This document shows, piece by piece, positions 32,443 through 39,640 of a DNA stretch of 64,000 nucleotides. The stretch is taken from assembly GCA_031555145.1 (NCBI GenBank), contig JAVBUR010000052.1:7133-71132 (forward strand), given 5' to 3'. A program made the translations under genes and the position numbers. The notes below the pieces were generated by a model. It had not been told where the DNA came from. It saw only the letters and a list, made by a program, of their open reading frames with translations, and did no database searches. This DNA is from JAJDIA01 sp031555145. GTDB taxonomy: Bacteria > Bacteroidota > Bacteroidia > Bacteroidales > Tannerellaceae. How positions within the stretch are numbered: position 1 is the first letter of the stretch; each line of letters begins with the position of its first letter.

Positions 32443-34337
32443 GGAATTGTGATTTTGTTCAGGTTGCTATCTGTCTTTTTTTCGCCCAGTGTGCCGCCCA
32501 GGTTATAATCGGGGTAACCGGCGGGGCTTTCTTTACCGATACCTTTCAGCATCAGGTCTCTCAGGTCTCCCAGGTAGCTGTTGTATACGTCACGTGGTTT
32601 GGCATTGTGCGCTTTGCAGACGGCGGCGGCCATACCGACCACTTCGCCCATCATACCGGTGGTACGCATCACGCGTACGGTTCCCAGTGCCACGTGTGTC
32701 ACACTGATATTGCGTCCAGCCATGAAGAGGTTATCCACATTGCGGGAATAGAAACAACGGTAAGGGATCGGGTAGGGGTGGATCGTGATATGCTTGGCGA
32801 TCGATTTGAATTCGGCGCCGGGGAAATGTTCCGTATTATTCGGATCCGGATAATGCAGGTCGATCGACCAGGATGTAGAGGCTGTGCCGTCGGGATAGGG
32901 AACATAATCGATGATGTCTTGCTCTTTCAGCAGATGATCCCCGAGCAGGCGGCGCGATTCGCGTTTGCCGGATACATAGGCTACCCATTCGAGTTCACGG
33001 TTGGCATAGCTTTCTTTTTCCGAATATTCGTTTTTCAGGAACGACCAGTTCGACAGGACTACCATCAGCCCATAGTCGCGGACGCGTTCGAAGTCGGTGA
33101 TTTGGTTGTAATTCATACCGGTTTCCCAGGTCCATTCGCCCATGGTCACTTTTTCGAAGTTGGTCTCGTTGATGTCGACGCCATACTTGAATACCGGGAA
33201 TGCAGACGGTTGCTCTTTTTCTTTCGAATACCATTGAACGGAGCTGCCCATCGTCATTTTGTCGGCCGTTTCGGGAGCGGTCGTTTCACCATATTCGGCT
33301 TTAGACTCGCGACCCATCATAAAGTCTGCGCCGGCCAGTGCGCCGATGGATCCATCGCCCGTACAGTCTACAAACAGTGGAGCCGAGAATACCAGTTCTT
33401 CGCCCGTTTCAATATGTTTGGCAGTAACGGTTTTGATCGATGAACCGTTTTTCTCTACCGCAAACGCATAGTAGTTCATAAAGGGGGTGATATTCGGTTC
33501 GCCGTTGATGACGTTTACCTTTTTTTGGTCTTCATAGGTGGCGCCTGGTTGAGCATTCCCACCCTTCATCGGACTCAGTTCTTTGACCACACCACCCAAT
33601 TCGGGATAGAGACCCAGGTTGAGGCGTCCTCCGAGGTGCACGCGTACTTCCGAACTGTTGTTGCCACCCCAGATGGGACGGTCGTGTATCAGGGCTACTT
33701 TCATATCCAGGCGGGCAGCGGATACGGCGGCACAGATACCGGCTACGCCACCGCCAATGACCACGAGGTCGTATTGGCCGGCTTTTTGCGGTTTGATACC
33801 GGTTTGCTGATAGCGGAAGGCTGTTAAGTCATTCCCTCCGGCAGGAGGCATTTTGGTTGGATCGGTCGTGAAGTAAATGGCATCGCAACGACCGTTGAAT
33901 CCGGTCAGGTCGTGTAGTGCGACGGTTGTTTGCGTGTTGTTGATCTCCACTGCACCTCCTTGTTGCCATTCCCAGGCATTGCCTGTATGGCCGAAGGTGA
34001 TATCGACCGGTTTGTCATCAATCAGTACCTGGAATTTACCCGGGCCTTCTTCTGAGGTCCAGGGTGAAGTCCAGTTGTATGTGCGTACATACATATAATA
34101 GGTTCCTGTACCGGGGAATGTCAGTGTAGTACTGGCATCTTGTACCGGTTTGCCCATCCCGTGTGCCAACAGGTAGGGGGATCCCATCAGATTCATAAAT
34201 TGTTGATCGGTTACCCAGCCTCCTTTCGAAGCGAAGTTCTCGGCCTCTACCCACACATCGCCACCTTTCGGCTGACATGAGATACATAAGATAAGACAGG
34301 CAATACTGATAATAATTGAGTGATAATGTGCTTTCAT
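32439..34337 (-). CDS. FAD-dependent oxidoreductase with N-terminal carbohydrate-binding-like domain
   Basis: This 632-residue lipoprotein (signal MKAHYHSIIISIACLILCISC) has two parts. Residues 28-170 form a beta-sandwich-like region (VWVEAENFASKGGWVTDQQF, STTLTFPGTGTYYMYVRTYN, CDAIYFTTDPTKMPPAG) similar to golvesin/CBM-type domains. From about residue 185 it has a FAD_oxidored fold: YDLVVIGGGVAGICAAVSAA (dinucleotide motif), IHDRPIWGGNNSSEVRVHLG, VDCTGDGSIGALAGADFMMG and FMAGRNISVTHVALGTVRVM. Related proteins are common in Bacteroidetes glycan operons. An export signal on a FAD enzyme implies a periplasmic or surface site, with sugar oxidation as a possible job. It is the first gene of the operon. 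Confidence 0.85.
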   Translation of the reverse strand: MKAHYHSIIISIACLILCISCQPKGGDVWVEAENFASKGGWVTDQQFMNLMGSPYLLAHGMGKPVQDASTTLTFPGTGTYYMYVRTYNWTSPWTSEEGPGKFQVLIDDKPVDITFGHTGNAWEWQQGGAVEINNTQTTVALHDLTGFNGRCDAIYFTTDPTKMPPAGGNDLTAFRYQQTGIKPQKAGQYDLVVIGGGVAGICAAVSAARLDMKVALIHDRPIWGGNNSSEVRVHLGGRLNLGLYPELGGVVKELSPMKGGNAQPGATYEDQKKVNVINGEPNITPFMNYYAFAVEKNGSSIKTVTAKHIETGEELVFSAPLFVDCTGDGSIGALAGADFMMGRESKAEYGETTAPETADKMTMGSSVQWYSKEKEQPSAFPVFKYGVDINETNFEKVTMGEWTWETGMNYNQITDFERVRDYGLMVVLSNWSFLKNEYSEKESYANRELEWVAYVSGKRESRRLLGDHLLKEQDIIDYVPYPDGTASTSWSIDLHYPDPNNTEHFPGAEFKSIAKHITIHPYPIPYRCFYSRNVDNLFMAGRNISVTHVALGTVRVMRTTGMMGEVVGMAAAVCKAHNAKPRDVYNSYLGDLRDLMLKGIGKESPAGYPDYNLGGTLGEKKTDSNLNKITIP

Positions 34338-34396
34338 TTTGGGTGGTTTTATGATTTTTGATGCTTCTTATTGTCGATTTTTTAGGTTTGTATGCG

Positions 34397-34404
34397 CAAA
34401 CATA
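34397..34404 (-). promoter_or_regulatory. Candidate -7 box for the FAD oxidoreductase operon
   Basis: CAAACATA on the plus strand reads TATGTTTG on the minus strand, a match to TAnnTTTG, 60 bp ahead of the 34337 start. It lies in a short palindromic stretch (GTATG CGCAAA CATAC). No clear -33 box. Confidence 0.45.
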
Positions 34405-34447
34405 CGCAATAATTACCATATCGGTGTTTCCTGCTGATGTTTTGTTT

Positions 34448-34455
34448 TATCTTTG
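34448..34455 (+). promoter_or_regulatory. Candidate -7 box for the DUF418 gene
   Basis: TATCTTTG matches TAnnTTTG and lies about 49 bp before the chosen DUF418 start at 34504. The -33 box is weak. With 34397-34404 it would form a divergent promoter pair. Confidence 0.45.
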
Positions 34456-34503
34456 TTCCATTCTTTTTTTAGGCCATACAGAAACGAAATCGAATATAAT
34501 AGC

Positions 34504-35682
34504 ATGTATAAGACAACATTTCAACCCAACTCCCGCCTGTATGTGGCGGACGCTCTTCGTGGAATCGCCATTTTAGGTATTATCCTGGTGCATAATGTGG
34601 AACACATGAATTTTTATCTGTTTCCCGAAACGACCAATCCCCTGATGGTGTTTCTGAACAAGTTGGCCTGGGATGGTTCGTTCTTTGCTTTCGGAGGGAA
34701 GATGTATTCGATCTTTGCCTTGATGTTCGGGTTGAGTTTCTTTATCCAGAATGATAACCAGCAACAGAAGGGGAAAGATTTTACCTGGCGTTTCGAATGG
34801 CGTATGCTGTTGCTGTTGGTGTTTGGAATGGTCAATACGTTCTTTTTTAACGGGGACATCCTGGTGTCGTATGCGTTGATGGGGATGCTGATGCCGATCT
34901 TTGGGAGGTTGAGTACGAAAGCGGTAGCAGCCCTGACTATCTTCCTGCTGATTCAGCCGATCGAAATTTTCCAACTTTGTGCGGCGCTGTGGAATCCGGA
35001 CTATCAGTTGATCGATGCCAACAGTGGCAAGTACTTTGGCATGATGGCCGAAGTGCAGCGCGACGGATCTTTCTGGGAGTGCGGTTGGAGTAACCTGAAA
35101 TACGGACAGTTGTCAACCATAACCTGGAATATTGAAAACGGACGTACTACACAGCTTCCGGGCCTATTCTGTCTCGGTATGCTACTCGGACGCTTACGCC
35201 TGTTCTACAATGAAAAAGATAACCTGAAAACCTGGTTGGGTATCCTGTCGATTGTGATCCTGGTATTCTTCCCTACTTACGGCCTGTATAACCTGTTGCC
35301 CGGCTTTATTGAACGGAGAGAGATATTGTTCCCCCTGCAACTGATGCTGAAATCATGGAGCAATATGGCGCAGATGTTGATGTATGTCTCTATCCTGGTA
35401 CTGCTATTCTATTCTACCAATGTCATGAACCGGATATTGACCAAACTGACTGGTTTCGGCAAGTCGAGTATGACCAACTACTTCCTCCAGTCAATGCTCG
35501 GTGCCATGTTGTATTACGGTTGGGGATTGGGCCTGTACCGCTATTGCGGACCGGCAGTCAGTCTGCTGATTGGGGTCGGTATGTTCTATGTACAATACTT
35601 CTTCTGCAACTGGTGGTTGAAGAGTCATACACATGGTCCGATGGAAGGAATTTGGAAGAAGCTGACGTGGTTGAAGCGCTGA
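34504..35682 (+). CDS. DUF418-family integral membrane protein
   Basis: From the ATG at 34504 (MYKTTFQPNSRLYVADALRG) this is a 392-residue membrane protein; the frame opens at 34453 but the shorter start sits directly ahead of the conserved RLYVADALRGIAILGIILVH segment. About eight to ten helices follow, with WRMLLLLVFGMVNTFFFNGD in the middle and the DUF418 C-terminal part KSSMTNYFLQSMLGAMLYYG. This family is related to acyltransferase-like (YeiB/OpgC-like) membrane proteins; no substrate is known. The stop codon abuts the stop codon of the convergent S4-domain gene with no spacer and no visible terminator. Confidence 0.85.
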   Translation: MYKTTFQPNSRLYVADALRGIAILGIILVHNVEHMNFYLFPETTNPLMVFLNKLAWDGSFFAFGGKMYSIFALMFGLSFFIQNDNQQQKGKDFTWRFEWRMLLLLVFGMVNTFFFNGDILVSYALMGMLMPIFGRLSTKAVAALTIFLLIQPIEIFQLCAALWNPDYQLIDANSGKYFGMMAEVQRDGSFWECGWSNLKYGQLSTITWNIENGRTTQLPGLFCLGMLLGRLRLFYNEKDNLKTWLGILSIVILVFFPTYGLYNLLPGFIERREILFPLQLMLKSWSNMAQMLMYVSILVLLFYSTNVMNRILTKLTGFGKSSMTNYFLQSMLGAMLYYGWGLGLYRYCGPAVSLLIGVGMFYVQYFFCNWWLKSHTHGPMEGIWKKLTWLKR

Positions 35683-36120
35683 TTAGTCGTTTGAGTCCTC
35701 TTCCGTCCCAAAGTCAAAATCAAAGTCGAAGCCGTCGAACATATCATCGGGATCGGTGAATTGTTCGAGTTCGCGGCGGTCTTTCTTGGTGGGGCGTCCC
35801 ATGCCGCGGGCACGGTCGACAAAACCGGATATTTTGTTGAGTTCCAGGATCTCGTACTGGTCGGGCGTCGTTACATTTTCCATGTATTCCGGTACCAGCT
35901 TAGCGCCCAGGCGGCGTTCGGTGAGTGCCAGCGCTTTGAATGAGTAGGTGATGGGCGGTTTGCGTACCTGTACAACTTCACCCACCTTCAGCATGCGCGA
36001 CGGTTTGACGTTGACGCCGTTGATCATTACCCGGTTTTTCTTACAGGCTTCTACGGCAATGGTGCGTGTTTTGAAGATGCGGACAGCCCACATCCATTTA
36101 TCGATACGTACTTCGTTCAT
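35683..36120 (-). CDS. S4-domain RNA-binding protein (Hsp15/HslR-like)
   Basis: This 145-residue protein begins with an S4 RNA-binding domain: MNEVRIDKWMWAVRIFKTRT, VEACKKNRVMINGVNVKPSR and MLKVGEVVQVRKPPITYSFK. Hsp15-type proteins bind 50S subunits carrying a stalled nascent chain and help to rescue them. The C-terminus adds a basic segment (GRPTKKDRRELEQF) and a striking acidic tail of Asp-Phe repeats (MFDGFDFDFDFGTEED). It is the last gene of a minus-strand run rplY-pth-this gene, which is a translation and ribosome-rescue neighbourhood. The start at 36120 lies 18 bp past the pth stop. Confidence 0.88.
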   Translation of the reverse strand: MNEVRIDKWMWAVRIFKTRTIAVEACKKNRVMINGVNVKPSRMLKVGEVVQVRKPPITYSFKALALTERRLGAKLVPEYMENVTTPDQYEILELNKISGFVDRARGMGRPTKKDRRELEQFTDPDDMFDGFDFDFDFGTEEDSND

Positions 36121-36138
36121 CTGGGTCTTTGTGTTGTA

Positions 36139-36705
36139 TTAGTCTTTGTTATTGAATTGGTTCATGGTGATCTGTATCCCGGCCAGGCAGAAACTTTTGA
36201 TGATCTCTACGGCGCGGTCGAGTACAGGCGGCATGGCGGCCAGTTCTTCGGGATCGAATTGCCCCAGTACGTAATCCACCTGCCCGCCACGCGGGAACTG
36301 GTTGCCCACGCCAAAACGGAGGCGGCAGTATTCCTGTGTGCAGAGGATTTGCTGGATATTCTTCAGTCCGTTGTGTCCGGCATCACTACCTTTGGGTTTG
36401 AGGCGCAGGGTACCGAAAGGGAGGGCGATATCGTCTACCACTACCAGCAGGTTCTCGACTTCAATCCCTTCCTTTTGCAGCCAGTAGCGCACGGCATTAC
36501 CACTCAGGTTCATAAAGGTATTGGGTTTGAGTACCGTCAGTTCCCGGTTCTTGATGCGCATACGGGCCACAGCACCATAGCGTTCTTCTGTAAAACCGGC
36601 GCTGGCATCTTCCACCAATTTGTTTACGACCCGAAATCCGATATTGTGGCGTGTGCCCCAGTATTGGGAACCGATATTTCCTAATCCTACGATCAGATAT
36701 TTCAT
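36139..36705 (-). CDS. pth: Peptidyl-tRNA hydrolase
   Basis: This 188-residue enzyme cleaves peptidyl-tRNAs that drop off the ribosome. Motifs are MKYLIVGLGNIGSQYWGTRH (N-terminal Asn and catalytic His), LTVLKPNTFMNLSGNAVRYW, LLVVVDDIALPFGTLRLKPK with the catalytic Asp, and GSDAGHNGLKNIQQILCTQE. Length is usual for the bacterial family. It lies between rplY and the S4-domain gene, an arrangement common in Bacteroidetes. Confidence 0.97.
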   Translation of the reverse strand: MKYLIVGLGNIGSQYWGTRHNIGFRVVNKLVEDASAGFTEERYGAVARMRIKNRELTVLKPNTFMNLSGNAVRYWLQKEGIEVENLLVVVDDIALPFGTLRLKPKGSDAGHNGLKNIQQILCTQEYCRLRFGVGNQFPRGGQVDYVLGQFDPEELAAMPPVLDRAVEIIKSFCLAGIQITMNQFNNKD

Positions 36706-36790
36706 GTTGTCTTTTTCTTAAAGAGAAATGGTTAATAACTAATGGTCTCCCATTAATCATTAACCATTCATCGTTAATCGTTATGCGATA

Positions 36791-37378
36791 TTACTTGCCT
36801 GTAGCAGCAGCACCACGAGCGGCACGTGTCAACTGAACGCCACAAACGACAGCATTCTTGGCATTCATTAGTTCGAGGCCTTCGAAGTTCAGTTCGCCAA
36901 CCTGCATGGATTTACCCAAGCCCAGTTTGTCTACGTTGATTGTCAGTTTTTCGGGCAGGCTGTTGTACAAACCTTTTACTTTCAACTTGCGTTTGTTGAG
37001 GTTTAATTTACCCCCTGCTTTCACCCCTTCGGCATACCCTTCGAGTGCAACCGGAATTTCGATTACAACCGGTTTGTCGGCGAAGATTTCCTGGAAGTCG
37101 ACGTGCAACAGTTCGTCTGTTACAGCTTGGAATTGCAGGTCTTTTACGATAGCCATGATTTTTTTACTGTCGATGGTGAGTTCTACCAGGAATACTTCCG
37201 GTGTGTAGATCAAACCACGGATGCTATCAGCTGTTACGCTGAAATGAACCACTTCCTTGCCTCCATACAGAACAGCAGGGATTTCTTTGTTAGCACGCAA
37301 CGCTTTCAGCGATCTTTTCTGATCGGCAGAGCATGTTTCGATTGCTCTGGATTTTCCTTCTAATGCAAATGTTTTCAT
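36791..37378 (-). CDS. rplY: 50S ribosomal protein L25, Ctc form
   Basis: This 195-residue L25/TL5/Ctc protein binds 5S rRNA in the large subunit. The N-terminal L25 domain has LKALRANKEIPAVLYGGKEV and IMAIVKDLQFQAVTDELLHV, then DFQEIFADKPVVIEIPVALE; the C-terminal TL5 domain has GYAEGVKAGGKLNLNKRKLK and ENAKLGLGKSMQV-like segments near VNVDKLGLGKSMQVGELNFE in slightly different wording (ITINVDKLGLGKSMQVGEL). It ends in an Ala/Gly-rich tail. It is the first gene of the minus-strand run rplY-pth-S4, with its promoter expected in 37379-37500. Confidence 0.95.
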   Translation of the reverse strand: MKTFALEGKSRAIETCSADQKRSLKALRANKEIPAVLYGGKEVVHFSVTADSIRGLIYTPEVFLVELTIDSKKIMAIVKDLQFQAVTDELLHVDFQEIFADKPVVIEIPVALEGYAEGVKAGGKLNLNKRKLKVKGLYNSLPEKLTINVDKLGLGKSMQVGELNFEGLELMNAKNAVVCGVQLTRAARGAAATGK

Positions 37379-37727
37379 CTTCTAAAAATTGTGTTACTCA
37401 AAATTAGATATTTTGCTTCCTAATTTCCCATCACACGAACGGGGCAAAAAGCGGTGCAAAGATAGTGAATTTATTCATTTCAAGGATACAATCCATTAGT
37501 TTTTTGCAAAATAGAGCAATAGGCGTCGTTATGAACCACAAAAATATCTGCATAAGTCTGCGTCGTTGATCCAACATTGAGTTTTGACACACCCTCAATG
37601 TGTGAGAAAAACAGGAACATCAAACTGAACACCCTACCTCTAAGGTCTCATTTCGTGGTCTCATTCCGTTGGTGTGATAATCGCATGTTAAATAAACGTA
37701 AAATACACAAAAAAACAAGCAAATATA
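37379..37727. other. Intergenic region between rplY and the lacI-type gene
   Basis: About 350 bp without a gene. It should hold the rplY promoter on its left. A small stem (CATTGAG with CTCAATG) is present around 37574-37599. Nothing else distinct is seen before the lacI promoter. Confidence 0.5.
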
Positions 37728-37757
37728 TTGCTTGTCATTAAATTATGCATACATTTG
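37728..37757 (+). promoter_or_regulatory. Promoter of the lacI-type gene
   Basis: A TTG at 37728-37730 is followed after 19 bp by TACATTTG (37750-37757), matching the Bacteroidetes pattern of a -33 TTTG/TTG and -7 TAnnTTTG. The expected transcription start, about 7 bp on, falls at the edge of the operator at 37764-37779, which fits autorepression. Confidence 0.7.
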
Positions 37758-37763
37758 TTGACA

Positions 37764-37779
37764 AGTTTACCGGTTAAGT
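37764..37779. promoter_or_regulatory. LacI-type operator O1 (imperfect)
   Basis: AGTTTACCGGTTAAGT is a 16-bp near-palindrome centred on the CG step that is typical of LacI-family operators. The right half GGTTAAGT is identical to that of the perfect site at 38821-38836. It sits between the promoter and the start codon of the regulator gene. Confidence 0.75.
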
Positions 37780-37806
37780 ATGCGTTAAAACTAAAAAAAA
37801 TCACAA

Positions 37807-38799
37807 ATGGCTATTTCTTTAAAAGATATTGCGATTGCTTTACAAGTATCCAAAACGACAGTATCCTGGGTATTGTCGGGTCGTGGAGATGAAAAGAAAA
37901 TCAGCATGGCCATGCAGGAAAAAATTAAGGAGTATGCCCGGTTACACGATTATCATCCTAATTTCTTAGCAAAAAGCCTGAATTCAGGAGAAACCAATAC
38001 GGTAGGATTGGTGATACCTTCCATTGCCGATACCTTTTATGCCCATATTGCCCGTGAAGTGGAACTGGAAGCGGAGAAAAGAGGATATACGGTTACCTTT
38101 TGTAGTTCGGAGGCTAACCCGGAGCGGGAAAGTAAAATGATCCGGATGCTGAAAGCCAAACAGGTGGACGGATTAATCATTGCCGCTACCGAACACACGA
38201 AGGAAGAACTGGAAATACTGTTGAAAGAATCTTATCCCTTTGTATTGATTGACCGTTTCTTTCCCGGACTGCAAACGAATTACGTCATTGTGGATAACGA
38301 AAGCGGTATACGCTGCCTCACGGAAAAAATTATTGCTCAAGGGCGAAAGAAGATTGCCTATATAACGACTGACACTCACCTGGTGGTTATACGCAAACGA
38401 TTGGACGGATATAAGAATGCGTTGACCAATGCCGGTATTCCGTTCGACCCGTCCCTTGTTGTTGAAGTGATCCGCAGTGAATACGAAAAGGATATCATCC
38501 GGAAGCTGAATGTTCTTCTCAACCGGATACCCGACGTGGACGGCTTTGTTTTTGCCACACATTACCTGGCAGAAGAATCCTTACGGTATTTTTATACAAA
38601 TAACATTAATATGACTGAAAGAATGACGTTGGGATGTTTCCATCAAACAACATCCACCAGCATTCTGGCCCCACAAATGATTATTGTGGAACAACCGGTT
38701 GCCATGATCGGTCGACAATCGGTTGATATCTTGCTGCAAGCGATAAAAAACAAGCAAATGCCTGTTGTACAGCAGGTATTGCCTGTGATTGTCAATTGA
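37807..38799 (+). CDS. LacI-family transcriptional regulator
   Basis: This 330-residue regulator has an N-terminal helix-turn-helix and hinge (ISLKDIAIALQVSKTTVSWV, HPNFLAKSLNSGETNTVGLV) followed by a periplasmic-binding-type sensor domain (VIPSIADTFYAHIAREVELE, VDGLIIAATEHTKEELEILL, PFVLIDRFFPGLQTNYVIVD, KIAYITTDTHLVVIRKRLDG). It probably represses the nine-gene operon that follows and its own gene, through the two CG-centred palindromes, until a sugar or phosphosugar ligand binds. LacI regulators are less usual than hybrid two-component or sigma/anti-sigma systems for SusCD loci; here no STN-type anti-sigma partner is present, so LacI is the only local regulator. Confidence 0.92.
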   Translation: MAISLKDIAIALQVSKTTVSWVLSGRGDEKKISMAMQEKIKEYARLHDYHPNFLAKSLNSGETNTVGLVIPSIADTFYAHIAREVELEAEKRGYTVTFCSSEANPERESKMIRMLKAKQVDGLIIAATEHTKEELEILLKESYPFVLIDRFFPGLQTNYVIVDNESGIRCLTEKIIAQGRKKIAYITTDTHLVVIRKRLDGYKNALTNAGIPFDPSLVVEVIRSEYEKDIIRKLNVLLNRIPDVDGFVFATHYLAEESLRYFYTNNINMTERMTLGCFHQTTSTSILAPQMIIVEQPVAMIGRQSVDILLQAIKNKQMPVVQQVLPVIVN

Positions 38800-38820
38800 A
38801 CCTCTTTTTTATAGTCAATA

Positions 38821-38836
38821 ACTTAACCGGTTAAGT
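38821..38836. promoter_or_regulatory. LacI-type operator O2 (perfect 16-bp palindrome)
   Basis: ACTTAACCGGTTAAGT is a perfect palindrome with the central CG step of LacI-family sites. It lies 22 bp after the regulator stop codon and 49 bp before the MetH-activation-like gene. The half-site is shared with the operator at 37764-37779. I see no clear TAnnTTTG box near it, so the promoter of the operon is not defined. Confidence 0.85.
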
Positions 38837-38884
38837 CATTGAGCTTAGCTTACGTCTAAAAACCATTTAAACGCAATTACTGCG

Positions 38885-39586
38885 ATGATTCATGAAGTAT
38901 GCATGCAGTCGCTTTCTTATGCCGACCTCTACACGGATCCGAAAGAGATTGCCCGTTCTCTTGGCTACGGAGAGGCAATGCCCCATCCAGATATACAGGT
39001 TGTATTGACTCGGCACTTGTCTGAAGTCAGCACATTCACCACCTATACGTTTGGTTACAGGCATATAGAGGGAGAAGTGATCGGCAACCAACAGGTGAAA
39101 CTGGATGAAACGCTGTTTACCCCCCGAAAAATTATCACCCGGCACCTTCGCGGAAGCCGGTCTTTCCTGCTACTGGTGGCCACTGTGGGAAAGGAATTCG
39201 ACGGGTGGATGAAGGCTAAATGCCTCCTGCCGGATATGCTCGAGGCTTTTATAGCGGATACGTTGGGTTCGGTTCTCGTGGAAGCTATTGTACAGTATAC
39301 CTTGCAATATCTTGAGACAGTCATGCGTAAGGAAGGTATGACGATCACCAATTCGTACAGCCCTGGCTACTGCGGGTGGGATATCAGCGAGCAAGCCTTG
39401 TTTTTCTCCCTGCTGCCTCCAGACTTTGGAGGAATTTCCCTCACCAATGTCAACCTGATGCAACCCATCAAGTCGGTGAGCGCTTTGGTTGGCGTGGGAG
39501 TAGGATTAGAACGGAAACCTTATGGATGTTCATTGTGCACAATGAAACATTGCTATAAGCGATCTGATGTGTACATCTCTTTGTAA
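38885..39586 (+). CDS. Stand-alone MetH activation-domain-like protein (corrinoid reactivation)
   Basis: This 233-residue protein resembles the C-terminal S-adenosylmethionine-binding activation domain of B12-dependent methionine synthase, but without the rest of MetH. The key region is TNSYSPGYCGWDISEQALFF (about residues 155-174; SPGY matches the SAM-binding loop), followed by ISLTNVNLMQPIKSVSALVG. The C-terminus has a cysteine cluster CSLCTMKHC (Cys215, 218, 223), also seen in such stand-alone proteins. It would return an oxidised Co(II) corrinoid protein to the methyl-Co(III) state. It is the first gene of an operon that also encodes a corrinoid protein and two UROD-family methyltransferases, which supports this role. 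Direct reactivation here is inferred. Confidence 0.8.
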   Translation: MIHEVCMQSLSYADLYTDPKEIARSLGYGEAMPHPDIQVVLTRHLSEVSTFTTYTFGYRHIEGEVIGNQQVKLDETLFTPRKIITRHLRGSRSFLLLVATVGKEFDGWMKAKCLLPDMLEAFIADTLGSVLVEAIVQYTLQYLETVMRKEGMTITNSYSPGYCGWDISEQALFFSLLPPDFGGISLTNVNLMQPIKSVSALVGVGVGLERKPYGCSLCTMKHCYKRSDVYISL

Positions 39587-39640
39587 ACACAATTACTAAC
39601 ACGATCAAAAAATGGATTTGATCTTAAATTTATTATTACC

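Noticed and set aside
38800..38884. Cobalamin riboswitch ahead of the B12-using operon
   Set aside because: The 85-bp interval is too short and shows only the LacI-type palindrome; no B12-box-like structure seen.
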